The notes under the pieces: model-generated
What the model was told of the DNA's origin: nothing
What the model saw: the letters and a program-made list of their open reading frames with translations, nothing else
The model's database searches: none
Part shown: piece by piece, positions 1 through 9,678 of the stretch
How positions within the stretch are numbered: position 1 is the first letter of the stretch
Layout of the letters: every line of letters begins with the position of its first letter
NCBI GenBank assembly: GCA_934045075.1
Contig: OW203722.1
Coordinates: forward strand, 16,294,986 to 16,358,985
Direction of reading: 5' to 3'
Origin: Yponomeuta sedellus
Taxonomy: Eukaryota > Arthropoda > Insecta > Lepidoptera > Yponomeutidae
DNA length: 64,000 nucleotides
Position numbers and translations under genes: made by a program

Positions 1-41
1 AAGGAAAAAGAATAGTACATTAGTCCTTAACCCGCGATGCT

Positions 42-110
42 CATACATAGTTATATATTAAACGGGTAGACCCGTCACGATTATACCCGTTTAATATATA
101 AATAAATAAA
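42..110. repeat. Small palindromic MITE-like repeat (ATATTAAACGGGT family)
   Basis: Inverted arms TATATTAAACGGG and CCCGTTTAATATA surround a short spacer. Related copies are at 24367-24478 (best preserved, longer arms), 16632-16672, 25862-25900 and 63251-63300. No coding capacity. Several copies are preceded by a shared GCGATGCTCAT-type flank. Confidence 0.6.
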
Positions 111-140
111 CTATTTGCTCATTTGTCATCATAATGGAGT

Positions 141-362
141 ATGTCCGCCTGGGACGTCCCTTACCGGCCCTTCCACCCACATTCTCCATATATATTTGTT
201 TCGTCAATCTTTCTTCCTTCATCCTCTCCACAAATAATCTTCGACCAAACAGGGGATATATTAGCTAAGGGGAAGATTAAAAGTACCTGCGTACGATTGT
301 GGCAAGCAGCAGTCCCTGGTCTCTGCCTACCCCTCAGCGATACAGGCGTGAAGTTATATTCA
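141..362. mobile_element. LINE-A fragment with inverted 5' part
   Basis: Positions 141-235 are antisense and 241-362 sense to the same non-LTR retrotransposon 3' region. The sense part reads DQTGDILAKGKIKST, matching DQIGDVLAKGKIKST in other copies here. The antisense part carries the GRPRRTY region that should lie just before it. This 5'-inverted layout is what twin priming during target-primed reverse transcription gives. Confidence 0.65.
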
Positions 363-455
363 TTCGTTATCAACCCTTGTATATCCCCACTGCTAGGGCA
401 CGGGTCTCTTCCTGCATCGCAGGAAGGTTAGGCCATGCTCCACCACGGGGGCTAA
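363..455 (+). mobile_element. LepB dispersed element, partial
   Basis: Starts at GTTATCAACCCTTGTAT and runs through the block CTTCCTGCATCGCAGGAAGG. It matches one end of the ~360-bp element best bounded at 32724-33083. The other three quarters of the element is missing. Confidence 0.65.
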
Positions 456-783
456 GTGTAATTCATCCGCTTAAAAAAACATCTAGCTACAATTACTTAA
501 CATATACGTACCTCACCGCCGCCGGGTGTCGCCTTCTTGAAGCGGCCCGGCATGCCAACCCTTCCGGAGCTCTCCGTCGTGATGCAGGTGAGGCGACGCG
601 AATTATAAACGCGCCCCGACGCCGGCCTGGCGGCGGAGGGTTAAGCGTGAGTACTGAACACCTTAACCTTACCCTCACCTACAGACTTTGTCTTTATAAC
701 CAAACCTAAATTTATGGTTTCAAGTCCATGCAATGATGCGTACTAGATAAATAAAATGGAAAGTAAGAGAGATAGGGGAGGTG
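456..783. other. GC-rich stretch without recognised gene
   Basis: Positions 515-660 are much richer in GC and CpG than the surroundings. Open frames exist on both strands but neither resembles a known protein, so they look composition-driven. It may be a piece of an unrecognised transposon. Confidence 0.4.
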
Positions 784-846
784 TTTAAATACCTCAGAGC
801 TTGAAATTGCCAAACCTCGGTGGGTACCGCAGTGGGACGTCTATAA
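784..846 (+). mobile_element. SINE-1 3' fragment
   Basis: Carries the body motif ACCTCAGAGCTTGAAATTGC, then GGTGGG and GCAGTGGGACGT, as in the fuller copies at 14930-15085 and 36846-37190. The tRNA head is missing. Confidence 0.6.
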
Positions 847-1218
847 GTTACATAAAAAAAGAAATGTAGGTAAAAATGAAATGAAAAGGTTTTATTCAAA
901 GTAGCGCAGAAGCTGCGGCTTAATGAACGTTACAATTCAAACTAGGTGTCCATTTCAAAATCTAGATCATTTTGGAGAAAAAATGGACAAAAAAAACTCC
1001 AAACTTAGTCTTTTCAAAGTCCTTAATTAACATAGTTTACATAATTATTATAAAACATAGAACTCATAAATTGTACTGGCTTTAATTCCAATAGAGGTAT
1101 CGTTTTCCCATGATTAACGGAAAATCAGAATAAGGCAACTTATATTAATTTTCTTTTTTATATTCGAGAAAAGTTTTTGTGGATGTGTTAAATTTATTGC
1201 TTATATGTTTTGTATATG
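847..1218. other. AT-rich stretch, nothing recognised
   Basis: No convincing coding frame, RNA gene or repeat boundary is visible here. Confidence 0.4.
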
Positions 1219-1292
1219 ATGGACAACTCACGCCTGTATCCCAAAGGGGTAGGCGGAAACCAAGGTTTGCCACTTGTCACAATGATTGTTGA
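1219..1292 (-). mobile_element. LINE-A 3' end, short fragment
   Basis: On the minus strand this reads the conserved LINE-A end (the reverse complement of CTCACGCCTGTATCCC is the shared motif). No reverse transcriptase sequence is left. Confidence 0.6.
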
Positions 1293-1317
1293 CTAGTTTT
1301 ATAAAGTCCATCACCAA

Positions 1318-1450
1318 TAATAAGATAACTTAAGATTCGAATAATCTTTATTGTACACCAGAAAAAAAAACAAACTTAAAATTAAATAAATAACAAAGAT
1401 ACAGTAGAATTGGCGGTCTTATTGCTTAGAGCAATTTCGAATAAGACTTG
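1318..1450 (-). mobile_element. LINE-B 3' UTR fragment
   Basis: Contains, antisense, the recurrent tail motif of a LINE seen also at 3823-3958 and 26170-26292: a GCAATAAGACCGCC-like block followed by a CTGGTGTACAATAAAG-like end. Only the 3' untranslated part is present. Confidence 0.5.
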
Positions 1451-1532
1451 TGATGTTGACTTTTTTCAAATACGTTTCATAAAAAAAACATACATATTCA
1501 TGTTTCATTGTGAAGTTAATTAGCTTTAATTA

Positions 1533-1588
1533 CCGTATAACAACATGAAAATGTATTGATCGCACTACATTTTCATGTCGTTATATGG
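1533..1588. repeat. Hairpin with 23-bp arms
   Basis: The left arm (1533-1555) and right arm (1566-1588) pair with few mismatches around a 10-base loop. Arm core is ACATGAAAATGTA. It may be a short MITE relic. The surrounding 1451-1923 holds nothing else recognised. Confidence 0.5.
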
Positions 1589-1923
1589 AAAAGTTGTTAA
1601 AAATTATTGAAGACAGAAATTAACAGTAAAACATTTTAGGCCAGAATAAACTCCTTACTCTACGCTGTCTAACTACAATTTGACACAGGGATAACGTGCA
1701 CGTGAGACGCTCGAAAATTCCCCTATCGTGATTCTAAGCAAGTAACGTAATATAAACGTTATCTTTGTGCTCGTCGCTTCATGTGTCAGATTAATCATAC
1801 ATAAACCTACCACCACATTAGCTACCTACCGGTAGAGTGTTAGAATATAATTATCTTGTTTTCTCAGTCACAGATCACAAGAAACAAATATGAATTATTA
1901 GAGTTAAGATAGATAGACGAATG

Positions 1924-2416
1924 CACTGGTCTTTGAAAAAGAAGATGAAATGACTGAGTGCAAGAGAACGATTAGAGGCGAAAGAGAACAAGTAAAAGAA
2001 TTTTTCTATATGGGGAGCCTGTTTACAAGTGATGGAAAGTGTGAAGATGATATAGAAAGAAGAGTAAAAGCGGGAAATTATGTAAACGGTGCCTTGCACT
2101 CCATTGTGTGCAGCCGAATCATCTCCAAAAGAGCTTTATTGTCTACTCATAATAGTGTGCTGGTCCCAACACCTATGTATGGTAGCGAGACTTGGGTGTG
2201 GCAAATAAATAGCAAGAAAGTAGATTTTATGCAGTAGAAATGAGGTCCATGAGAAGTATGTGTAGTGTTACCTATGTGTAGTAGTGTCCCAGGCAGACAT
2301 ACATCGACCACATAGGGGATGTATTAGCAAAGGGGAAGATAAAAAGTACCCGGAACCGCTCGTACCCGTACCCGATACCCTCTGGCATACACGCGTGAGA
2401 TTATGTATGTATGTAA
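1924..2416 (+). pseudogene. LINE-A reverse transcriptase C-terminal fragment
   Basis: The frame from about 1924 reads LVFEKEDEMTEC, then GSLFTSDGKCEDDIERR and MYGSETWVW, a signature of the region after the catalytic core in an arthropod endonuclease-reverse transcriptase LINE. It runs to about 2240 and stops. After a deletion of roughly 150 bp relative to other copies, 2285-2400 resumes at the IGDVLAKGK motif and ends in TATGTATGTATG. The whole is a 5'-truncated, internally deleted dead copy. Confidence 0.75.
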
Positions 2417-2424
2417 GATAGATC

Positions 2425-2850
2425 CCACCAAAAACTTTCTGTAAAAACTAGCCAAGTTTCGATGGAGGTTTATCTCTAAAAAGTAATGAAATCTAGACAA
2501 AGTCGTGCCAAGTCTAAGGTTCCTTGCTGCGATCTGTTTATTATTATACTTAATGTTGTGTGAGCTGCGTATGTCAATAATACATTTGTATAAGCAAGCC
2601 TGAAATATTTCCAGCACAGTCGGACTTCTAATCACGGCCAAGTCACACAACATTAAGTATAATAATAAACAGATCGCAGTAAGGAACCTTAGACTTAGCA
2701 CGACTTTGTCTATAATTCATTACTTACTACTTTTTAGAGATAAACGAGCACCTCCTTCGAGACTTGGCTAGTTTTTACAGAATGTTTTTGGTGGGATTTC
2801 ACTTCTTATTGTAGAAACGTGGGCATATTTATTTTATTTGATTTTCTTAT
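2425..2850. mobile_element. Long-inverted-repeat MITE, copy 1
   Basis: Arms of about 150-190 bp are inverted around a short centre. The outer ends read CCCACCAAAAACTTTCTG on the left and, inverted, GTTTTTGGTGGG on the right. A second copy at 13478-14160 shares both arms and a further ~65 bp beyond the right arm (motif GTAGAAACGTGGGC). No transposase. The apparent coding frame inside is an artefact of the arms. Confidence 0.75.
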
Positions 2851-2866
2851 AAAATAAATCAATCCG

Positions 2867-2881
2867 CCCCCCCCCCCCCCC
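2867..2881. repeat. Poly-C tract of 15
   Basis: Fifteen consecutive C residues next to the MITE end. Such C runs are rare in this AT-rich sequence. The exact length could be a sequencing artefact. Confidence 0.7.
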
Positions 2882-2990
2882 TAAATCAAGTGCAGTAGAG
2901 GAATGCCGTAAACAACTGTAACGCGGCCGGTTGCCACTTCGCCATATAAGATTATCGGATAAGCAAAACGTAACCGCGTTTTAAATTACT

Positions 2991-3156
2991 TCTTCTTCTT
3001 CAGGCTGTATTATGTAGTCCACTGCTGGAGATAGCCTCCTCAATGAGCGCCATACCGCCCTGTCTTCAGCTTGCCGCATCCGGCATCTGTCAGCAGTTTT
3101 TCGCAGATCGTCATCCTACATGGTTGGAGGGCGTCCTACACTACGTTTGCCGAGTT
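2991..3156 (-). pseudogene. LINE-C reverse transcriptase C terminus with GAA tail
   Basis: On the minus strand it reads DDDLRK, then a TADRCRMRQAEDRAVWRSL-like segment, then an (AGA)n tail. It matches the better copy at 28502-28708. This is the end of an RTE-like LINE open reading frame, degenerate here. Confidence 0.7.
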
Positions 3157-3359
3157 AAAAATACAGTCAGCACCATCTAGCGACGTGTGCGGGTGTCATC
3201 GCCACTGTTAGTCCAATGCATTATATTTTGAACAAATTTTGAGCGACATAATAAAATAAATATTAATGTTCTAATAGTTTGGTTGGGCTCTTGTGTTGTG
3301 TGTTCTGTCAGGGTCACCAGATACTCAAGATCTTCGATTTTCCTAGCTTTTATAATTTT

Positions 3360-3574
3360 CTTTTTATGTGGTAATTAAACCCTAACTATGTACCAAATTT
3401 CAGCTCTCTGGGTTTATGGGAAGTACCTGTTCTATTTTAATAATCATCAGTGAGTGAGTGTCATAAATGCGAAACTTTGATGTCTCTTAACTTCGGAACT
3501 ACATGACCTACAGATTTGAAATTTTGGATTTTAAGTATGTGACTATAGCTTACTGGATGACGAAAATTTCTGCG
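3360..3574. repeat. Helitron-associated-type dispersed repeat
   Basis: Contains TACCAAATTTCAGCTCTCTG and TCTTAACTTCGGAACTACAT, stretches I recall from common lepidopteran non-autonomous repeats. Family assignment is from memory of the motif, not from a search. Confidence 0.4.
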
Positions 3575-3822
3575 TTCTGGTCTTATCCTGAGGTGAGAAC
3601 AGGGGCCTGAAACTGCGGCGAAATGGTTCTTGTAAATATAGTTACGGCAGTGTTTGCTTCGCGCTCGACTTGGCGGGGCACTGCCGTGCCCCCTGATAGA
3701 TCTGGTCTTATCCAGAGGTTTTCAAACAGGGGCCTGAAAACGCGGCGAAATGGTTCCTGTAAATATAGTTACGGCAGTGTTTGCTTCGCGCGCTCGACTT
3801 GGCGTGGGCACTGCCGTGCCCC
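3575..3822 (+). repeat. Tandem dimer, unit about 120 bp
   Basis: Two copies in a row (about 3575-3702 and 3703-3822) share CTGGTCTTATCC, GGGGCCTGAAA, TACGGCAGTGTTTGCTTCGC and CACTGCCGTGCCCCCTGATA. The second is followed by GATA repeats. The open frame across it is a by-product of the duplication. Confidence 0.75.
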
Positions 3823-3958
3823 CTGATAGATAGATAGATAGAGAACACTTTATTGTCCATTAAAATGGAAATTACACAGATACTTCTTAACCTAAGAGTA
3901 CAGGTACAGACAGATGGTGGCCTTATCACTAAAAGTTATTTCTTCCAGACAACCTTTG
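3823..3958 (-). mobile_element. LINE-B 3' end with GATA tail
   Basis: Antisense order: (GATA)n, AACACTTTATTGTCC, then GGCCTTATCACT and TTTCTTCCAGACAACC. On the minus strand this is a LINE 3' UTR ending in TATC repeats. Confidence 0.6.
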
Positions 3959-4194
3959 CAAAAAGATAAATACAACTTTTGATTTCTGATTCTTTAACTG
4001 TGAAAGTGAAAGGCTGTAGAATTTTATTAGTGAAATATGAGTATCAATAGACATACACGTTTTTAATACGACTGACATTGTTAATTGGTATCAATTGTCA
4101 ATGAGCATAATAAAAAAATTGTTATTTTTGAAAAACAGAGAATCATTTAAAGAAAACAAACTTCACAAAATACATATGCATGATAATACAACTC

Positions 4195-4300
4195 CTCCAC
4201 CAAACCGGACTAAGCCCCCGTGGTGGAGTATGGCCTAATCTTCCTGCGATGCAGGAAGAGACCTGTGCCCCAGCGGTGGGGACATACAAAGATAACGATA
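4195..4300 (-). mobile_element. LepB dispersed element, partial
   Basis: Carries CCCCCGTGGTGGAGTATGGC and CTTCCTGCGATGCAGGAAGA, in the same order as at 33000-33075. Only one end of the element is present. Confidence 0.65.
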
Positions 4301-4514
4301 TCAGTATACAACTGTTACATATAGGCTGTTTATGCTTATAAAAGATTTTTTATTATTATTTTTTAGACGCCTTTATGTTTTACTTTTAACAGTGTTGCTG
4401 TAAATCGCATGATGTGTCCATTCTTTGAGCGCACAGCTGACTTGTTATGAAAAACTTTGAATTTAAGTTATTTGTATAGCCCTGCCAATCTACTAAAAAA
4501 AGAAGAAAAACATG

Positions 4515-4547
4515 GGGAAGTCGGTGTACTGTTGACACCGACTTCCC
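4515..4547. repeat. Perfect 13-bp hairpin
   Basis: GGGAAGTCGGTGT and ACACCGACTTCCC are separated by 7 bases. No T tract follows. It is too short for a pre-miRNA. The flanking 4301-4590 shows no gene. Confidence 0.6.
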
Positions 4548-4599
4548 GTGTATGATTAATAATGATAGTTTATTAATTTAAGTTAAACAATCGAAGTGG

Positions 4600-4745
4600 G
4601 TCCAGCCCAGCTCCACTTCAGTTTCGCCGTCTGGACAGACCCAGGCACTACAGCGTCGGAGTGGTCCCTTCACCCACCTAGTGTAAGTAAAGATACCACT
4701 GGACGCTGTATAAATCATCTCATTAAGTAGATGCCAAAAAAAAAG
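4600..4745. repeat. Dispersed repeat, inverted relative to 5958-6056
   Basis: Shares CACTACAGCGTCGGAGTGGT, CCCTTCACCCA and CATCTCATTAAGTAGATGC, in reverse orientation, with 5958-6056. The two copies form a spaced inverted pair about 1.3 kb apart. Probably untranslated LINE sequence. Confidence 0.6.
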
Positions 4746-4794
4746 ACCAAATGTATGTAGTTAAACCTGAGATTTTCCGCACTTAGCCTCAGAG

Positions 4795-5010
4795 TTGGGC
4801 CATTGTACATAGCAAGCGCTGAGTTACGTTAACACTTCGGACACTAGGGTGTTTACGATGTTTTCCATCACCCGTCAGCGAGTGGTATTGATACTATAAC
4901 TTCGCAAACGTACATAAGTTAGAAAACAAACTCATTGGTACATGCCGGGGCTCGAACCCACGACCTCCCGATTGGGAAGCCGGCGTTCTACACCGCTCTA
5001 CTACTATCGC
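4795..5010 (-). mobile_element. SINE-1 copy with tRNA-like head
   Basis: On the minus strand the head contains a box B (GGGTTCGAGCCCC) and a box A-like GTAGTAGAGCGG. It is followed by a body with the GAAAACATCGTAAACA-type motif. This is a tRNA-derived SINE body of lepidopteran type. Confidence 0.65.
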
Positions 5011-5267
5011 TTCTATGGTCATTTGTTTCAAAGGATCTACGCCATCCGACAAAGCCGTTATTTACGTGTAGCTATTTAATGCAGGTCTTTTTTCGACGTA
5101 CAGTCACATCTATCCCCATCAGGCTCGTAGGCTCATGGAAATGAGTCCACCGGCTGCCTAGTCGGGTCGGATTAGGCGGATTATTCGTAAATCAGTCGTG
5201 TGTAAGCGGATAATTGTTGTGACGCGGCCACTCTGCTACCGAGTCCGTTCAATAGGGAGTTTTATAG

Positions 5268-5520
5268 TTGATAGGTTTTTTTTTAGAACGCCGAAGACTG
5301 AAAGAATGTGTAGTAAGAATTGGAAAAGGACTGTTGCGTTATTTTGTGCATATAGAGAAGATTAAGGAAGAAGTATTTATGAAAGAAATATATCGCGCGG
5401 ATGTGGGGGGAAAGACCGATTATGGACGTCCCAGGTGGATATACTTGGTCTAAATAGGGGATGTATTAGCAAAGGGCCTGACAAAAAGTATCTAAAACCT
5501 GCCTGCGTGCATGCGAAAAC
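5268..5520 (+). pseudogene. LINE-A reverse transcriptase C-terminal fragment
   Basis: The frame reads RIGKGLLRYFVHIEKIKEE, then KEIYRADVGGKTDYGRPRW, as in the arthropod LINE-A family (RxGxGLLRWFGH...IYRANV...GRPR). A stop follows GRPRWIYLV and the next stretch continues IGDVLAKG. It is 5' truncated and mutated. Confidence 0.7.
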
Positions 5521-5957
5521 TGAGTATTGCGAATAGAAGTTCTCAAAACATCTTTAGCGGCATAAGACGAGTCATTATCATGATACCTACAAATACTATC
5601 AATATCTCAAGCCATTTCGTTAATTTAATTTGCTAGAATAATGACTAACTTATTCTGCAATATACGAGTACAATTTATTCTGTCTATTCTATTTGTTTAT
5701 ATGCTATCTTATTTTATGTTTTAATATTCTCAAAATCGATTTCAGTGTTATTTTACTCTATTCAAAAGTGTAAGTTGCTGCTAGGCAAGCATGTAGCATC
5801 AAGGCTCTCATTTAATTTCGGAAACTAGTTTCTATTTCTGACAGGCTTGCATTCATTTTCCTTCTTAAATAAATAATAATAATATTGATGGCCATACACA
5901 ATTAATTATTACCAATAACTAAAAACAATAATAATAATAATAATATTGGCCTTTTTT
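5521..5957. other. AT-rich stretch, nothing recognised
   Basis: A short (AAT)n run at 5868-5885 and another at 5930-5943 are the only patterns seen. Confidence 0.4.
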
Positions 5958-6056
5958 GCATCTACTTAATGAGATGATTTATACAGCGTCCAGTGGTATC
6001 TTCACTCACACTAGATGGGTGAAGGGACTACTCCGACGCTGTAGTGCCTGGGACAT
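5958..6056. repeat. Second copy of the repeat at 4600-4745
   Basis: Reads GCATCTACTTAATGAGATG, then CAGCGTCCAGTGGTATC and GACGCTGTAGTGCCTGGG, in the opposite orientation to the first copy. Confidence 0.6.
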
Positions 6057-6159
6057 AGTTTTATAGATGGTGTAGGCTTGCCCAGCATCTATACCATCCT
6101 GACAGCTTAGTCGGCTAGCCCACAGGAAGGACTAGTCAATACGTACGGAGCCAACCAAG

Positions 6160-6345
6160 CCGCGGGTTTTCTCACGATGTTTTCCTTCACCGTTAGCGTG
6201 TGGTATTGCGACTACAAATTCGCAAATGTACGTAACTTTGAAATCAAACAAAGTCATTGGAACATGCCCGCACTCGGGATCGAACCTGGGGCTCTCGCTT
6301 GCCAGTCCATGGTTCTACTCACTGAGCTACCACCGCTTCAAAAAC
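6160..6345 (-). mobile_element. SINE-1 copy with tRNA-like head
   Basis: The minus-strand head has box A GTGGTAGCTCAGTGAGTAG and box B AGGTTCGATCCCG. The body includes the reverse complement of CTCACGATGTTTTCCTTC. The head resembles a tRNA well enough for Pol III promoter function, but the copy is 3' truncated. Confidence 0.7.
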
Positions 6346-6784
6346 AATAAAGGTATGAAAAATTACCTAAATTACTTGAGGTTCGCACTCATCTGCACAG
6401 AGATCTACCGACTATATGTAGACTTCTGAGGTCGGCTTGCAGGATTGCATTTTTGGCCTCACATAGCCTAAACTAAAAAGATGCGTAATAATTAAAGTAA
6501 TTGAGATTAATTCAGTAGCAATATAGCCGAAACTAGGCAGAGTTTACGCAGCAGTATCAAGTCCCGGCATTGATGGATGCGTAACGTCAAACCGTACACG
6601 GCTGCTGCGTCAGATGCTCCACATCAGTACGAGATAACAAAGCATCAGAAGTACCGATGTACTGTGAGCTATCAACTCTCTCCATAAGTAACTATAGACC
6701 ATTCGAACAATAATATTAGGTCCTTACATATGAAATTGGCGTTTCATCGTACTGGTCACTTTGATCTGAAATATATCCTCTTTG

Positions 6785-7083
6785 TAGACTTTTAGTCCGG
6801 ATCTACTTACGCGTGTTGTTATATCGGAAAAGTCCGACCAGGTTTCGCTCCGATTCGTAGAGCTTAATCATGGTGAGCAGAGACGGAGCTCGCGTCGTCG
6901 GTTGCTCGTCGTCGTCGTGTGTGAGACGAGCAACCGACGACGCGAGCTCCGTCTCTGCTCACCATGATTAAGCTCTGCGAATCGGAGCGAAACCTCGTCG
7001 GACTTTTCCGATATAACAACACCCGTAACTAGATCCGGACTAAAAGTCTACAATGTGTTGTGCTTACGAAAGTTTTAGTTCAA
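6785..7083. mobile_element. Near-perfect palindromic insertion inside mariner
   Basis: Arms of about 125 bp (6786-6911 and 6924-7052) are nearly perfect reverse complements around a 12-base GTC-rich centre. About 30 bp follows the right arm, ending TGCTTACGAAAGTTTTAGTT. The sequence AAATATATCCTCTTT occurs directly before the left arm and again just after that tail, a 15-bp target duplication. That length favours a retrotransposed fold-back over a cut-and-paste MITE. Confidence 0.7.
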
Positions 7084-7218
7084 AAATATATCCTCTTTAG
7101 TTAAGAATTCCAAATTAAAACTTATGAATATATTTAGCGGGTATATTTGAGTTTCGAAAACATTCATTTGTTTTTTTGCTGTTTTTTTTCTTTGGTGTCG
7201 CTCATCTCGCACAATAGA

Positions 7219-7574
7219 CAAACATACATACATACATACATACATACATACATACATACATACATACATACATACATACATACATACATACATACATACA
7301 TACGTACATACATACATACATACATACATACATACATACATACATACATACATACATACATACATACATACATACATACATACATACATACATACATACA
7401 TACATACATACATACATACATACATACATACATACATACATACATACATACATACATACATACATACATACATAACCTCACGCCTGTATCCCAGAGGGGT
7501 AGGCAGAGACCAGAAACTACCACTTGCCACGATCCTGACAGATCACTTTCGCTTCATCAACGTTCATAAGTCGT
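7219..7574 (-). mobile_element. LINE-A insertion with 12-bp target duplication and (TATG)n tail
   Basis: The perfect repeat TCGCACAATAGA flanks the insertion at 7207-7218 and 7575-7586. In minus sense it has about 100 bp of LINE-A 3' end followed by roughly 250 bp of TATG repeats (7225-7473 as CATA, with one interruption near 7303). The interval shows that the TATG microsatellite is the LINE's own tail, later expanded. Long MYVC/THTYI frames across it are microsatellite artefacts. Confidence 0.85.
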
Positions 7575-7599
7575 TCGCACAATAGAGAACTTGAAATAG

Positions 7600-8567
7600 C
7601 GTTATTTTCGAGTACGAGTTCCACCGTGGTAGCAGTGCTGCAGAAATGGCTCGAAGGTTTAATGATGTGTATGGCAGCGGTGTTGCAAAAGAAAACATAG
7701 TGCGTTTTTGGTTCCAACATTTTTATTTTGGAAATTTCGACCTGCAGAACAAGCCCCAGACGGCCAGATACCAAAGTTGATAATGAAGAATTGAAGGCTA
7801 ATGTAGAAGCGGATCCATCTCTAAATACGTCCGAGTTAGCTGCAGGCTGCGGTGTTAGTGATAAAACTGTTTTAATCCACTTAAACCAAATTGGAAAGGT
7901 GAAAAAGGTTGAAAGGCAATTCACGAATTGAGTGAAGAAAATCGACAAACACGCGTCGACTGTTGCGTTACATTACTTAACCAACACAAAATGAAGGGAT
8001 TTTAAGTCGAACCATTACCTATGATAAAAAATGGATCCTGTACAATAATCGGAAGCGCCCATTGCAATGGCTGAACCCTGGCAAACCAGCCCTAAACGAA
8101 AATTGACTAGAAAAAGGTTACTTATGATCGTTGGGTAGACCAGTGATGCCGGTGTCGTTCACTACAGCTTTCTTAGATCTGACCAGACGATCACGGCAGC
8201 TGCAAACCATGATCAATGAGCTTTTTGCTAAACAACCGAGCCTAGTCAATTGCTCTAGGCCACTGCTGTTTCAGAATATCGCTAGACCACACACTGCACT
8301 ACAGACGCCTACCAAATTAGAGAAGCTTCAATTGGAATGTCTAAGACATCCACCGTATTCTCCGGACCTTGCACTATCAGATTACCATTTTTTTTTCGCA
8401 ATTTATTTGTATAACTTCTTACAAGGGATTTTTTTTAAATCCAATGTGGCAATAATTTTTTTATTGATTCCCGTCCGAATGTCCGAACGTCTTTTTGTAA
8501 AGGGATCAATGAACTACTTATGAAATGGCAAAAGGGCATAGACAGCATTGGTACATACTTTGAGTAA
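7600..8567 (+). pseudogene. Mariner transposase pseudogene
   Basis: The product was a DDE/D recombinase that cut and pasted the element via a DNA intermediate. Recognisable segments are GSSAAEMARRFNDVYG, ENIVRFWFQ, KVDNEELKANVEADPS, GVSDKTVLIHLNQIGKVKK, LARPH-type IARPHTA, and RHPPYSPDLALSDYHFF. The first catalytic Asp (YDKKW, 8023-8025) and third (SDYHF, 8380-8382) are kept. The second has become Asn (QNIARPH, 8275-8277). The last two positions are 34 residues apart, the mariner D34D spacing. Frameshifts occur near 7750 and 7930, and a stop near 8105. The N-terminal start is not clear. Confidence 0.85.
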
Positions 8568-8646
8568 TGAAACATATAACATTAAAAAAGAAAACTACTT
8601 TATGTTACCTCATACAAAACGCCAGTTTCATATGTAAGGACCTTAA

Positions 8647-8999
8647 TAATCCTCGCAAACAATTTAAGCTGAGTTTATTCTTCTGAATGAGAATATTCTT
8701 CAAAATGAGAACAATGGGGTGCTTAAGTTGAAGCTCCATTGCTTTTATACCATAGAGGACATAAAAACGTGAGAAAAATTTAAAAATAAAACCGTAATTA
8801 TGTATTTTTTCGGGATTTTCATGGTCCTAAAAATACTAAAAATGAAGTTCCTATGATTAAAAAAATATTACATTTTGTTTATTCCTTCATTTCTAACCGT
8901 TTTTCAAAAAATATGTAGATGTGTAAAAACATTATTTAAAACGCGAATTACATACACGATTAATACATACACAATTAAATACACGATTCATACATTATA
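8647..8999. other. AT-rich stretch, nothing recognised
   Basis: No gene or repeat border seen. Low-complexity A/T runs dominate. Confidence 0.4.
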
Positions 9000-9660
9000 A
9001 ATTGAGTGCATAGTTTGAGTCCGATTTGTACGGCGCGTTTTTGTACCACGTGACTTTTAAACAGGTTACAATATTAGTAAAAGCATTAATTGTAGAGAAA
9101 AAATACACCTTTATCTATCTTTTAACTCGGTGTTTTCGATCCGCGCGGCAGTCCCAAGAACGTCTTGAGCGCGTTGTGGTATTGAACGCGAAGGGCGTTG
9201 AACGATCGTTGCGTATACGAGTACTTTGTGTACATATTACACATGTAGAGCGAAGTGCAGCAGCCATTTAAAAGAGTCGCGAAGCAAAGTCTTTATTTGT
9301 TCAATTTCTCCATTGTTAGTAGTTGTTTTCCGCACAGTAAATCGGTGGCTACAGCTCTTCTGGCATATTCAGTTCGTGGTATCAACGTACATCGCTTATC
9401 TAATTCGTCATTGTGAACAGCGTATTTGTCATTACGTAACTAGCGCAGCCAATATTAATTTGCGCTCGCTAATTGCCGCGATTTGGCGTGTCACAGACAT
9501 TGGGCTTACACAGCGCGTTGTTTACGCCGAGTGGGTGTTGTGTGCAATTCAAATGTTTGGCGTTTTTATGTTTACAGTGCATGCTTTTAGGTTTTTCTTT
9601 TCCTACTTTTGTTCAACCTCTTCTATTTTTATCTAACCACGGCAGAGCCAAAAGGAAGTG
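9000..9660 (+). other. CpG-rich unassigned block, part repeated at 62845
   Basis: This block has more CpG than its flanks. Its start shares CGATTTGTA and GTTTTTGTACCA-GTGACT with 62845-62885, so at least that part is a dispersed repeat. The open frames here show no recognisable domain. It could be an LTR or a transposon 5' region, but no tRNA primer site or paired repeat was found. Confidence 0.35.
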
Positions 9661-9678
9661 TTATAGTTTTACTAATGT

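Larger units (their letters stand above)
6716..8646 (+). mobile_element. Mariner-family DNA transposon, degenerate, with two nested insertions
   Basis: The left terminal repeat TTAGGTCCTTACATATGAAA (6716) and the right end at about 8610-8646, whose reverse complement starts TTAAGGTCCTTACATATGAA, match. TA lies at the left border. Removing the nested insertions (about 6786-7100 and 7219-7586) leaves about 1.25 kb, the normal size of a mariner. The transposase is broken, so this copy cannot move itself. Confidence 0.85.

Noticed and set aside
299..709. 136-codon + frame and the antisense Arg-rich frame
   Set aside because: They cross the junction of LINE-A, LepB and a GC-rich block. Composition explains the length.
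2324..2701. 125-codon minus-strand frame
   Set aside because: It runs across a LINE-A tail and the arms of the inverted-repeat MITE, with no domain and no splice support.
4515..4547. Pre-miRNA or Rho-independent terminator
   Set aside because: The stem is only 13 bp, the loop short, and there is no T run. The organism is an animal.
7075..7569. Long open frames of MYVC and HTYI repeats on both strands
   Set aside because: They are translations of the CATA/TATG microsatellite, whose 12-base frame cycle never meets a stop. Not genes.
9000..9660. LTR retrotransposon end
   Set aside because: No paired LTR, primer-binding site, polypurine tract or gag/pol sequence could be found, so only an unassigned block is reported.
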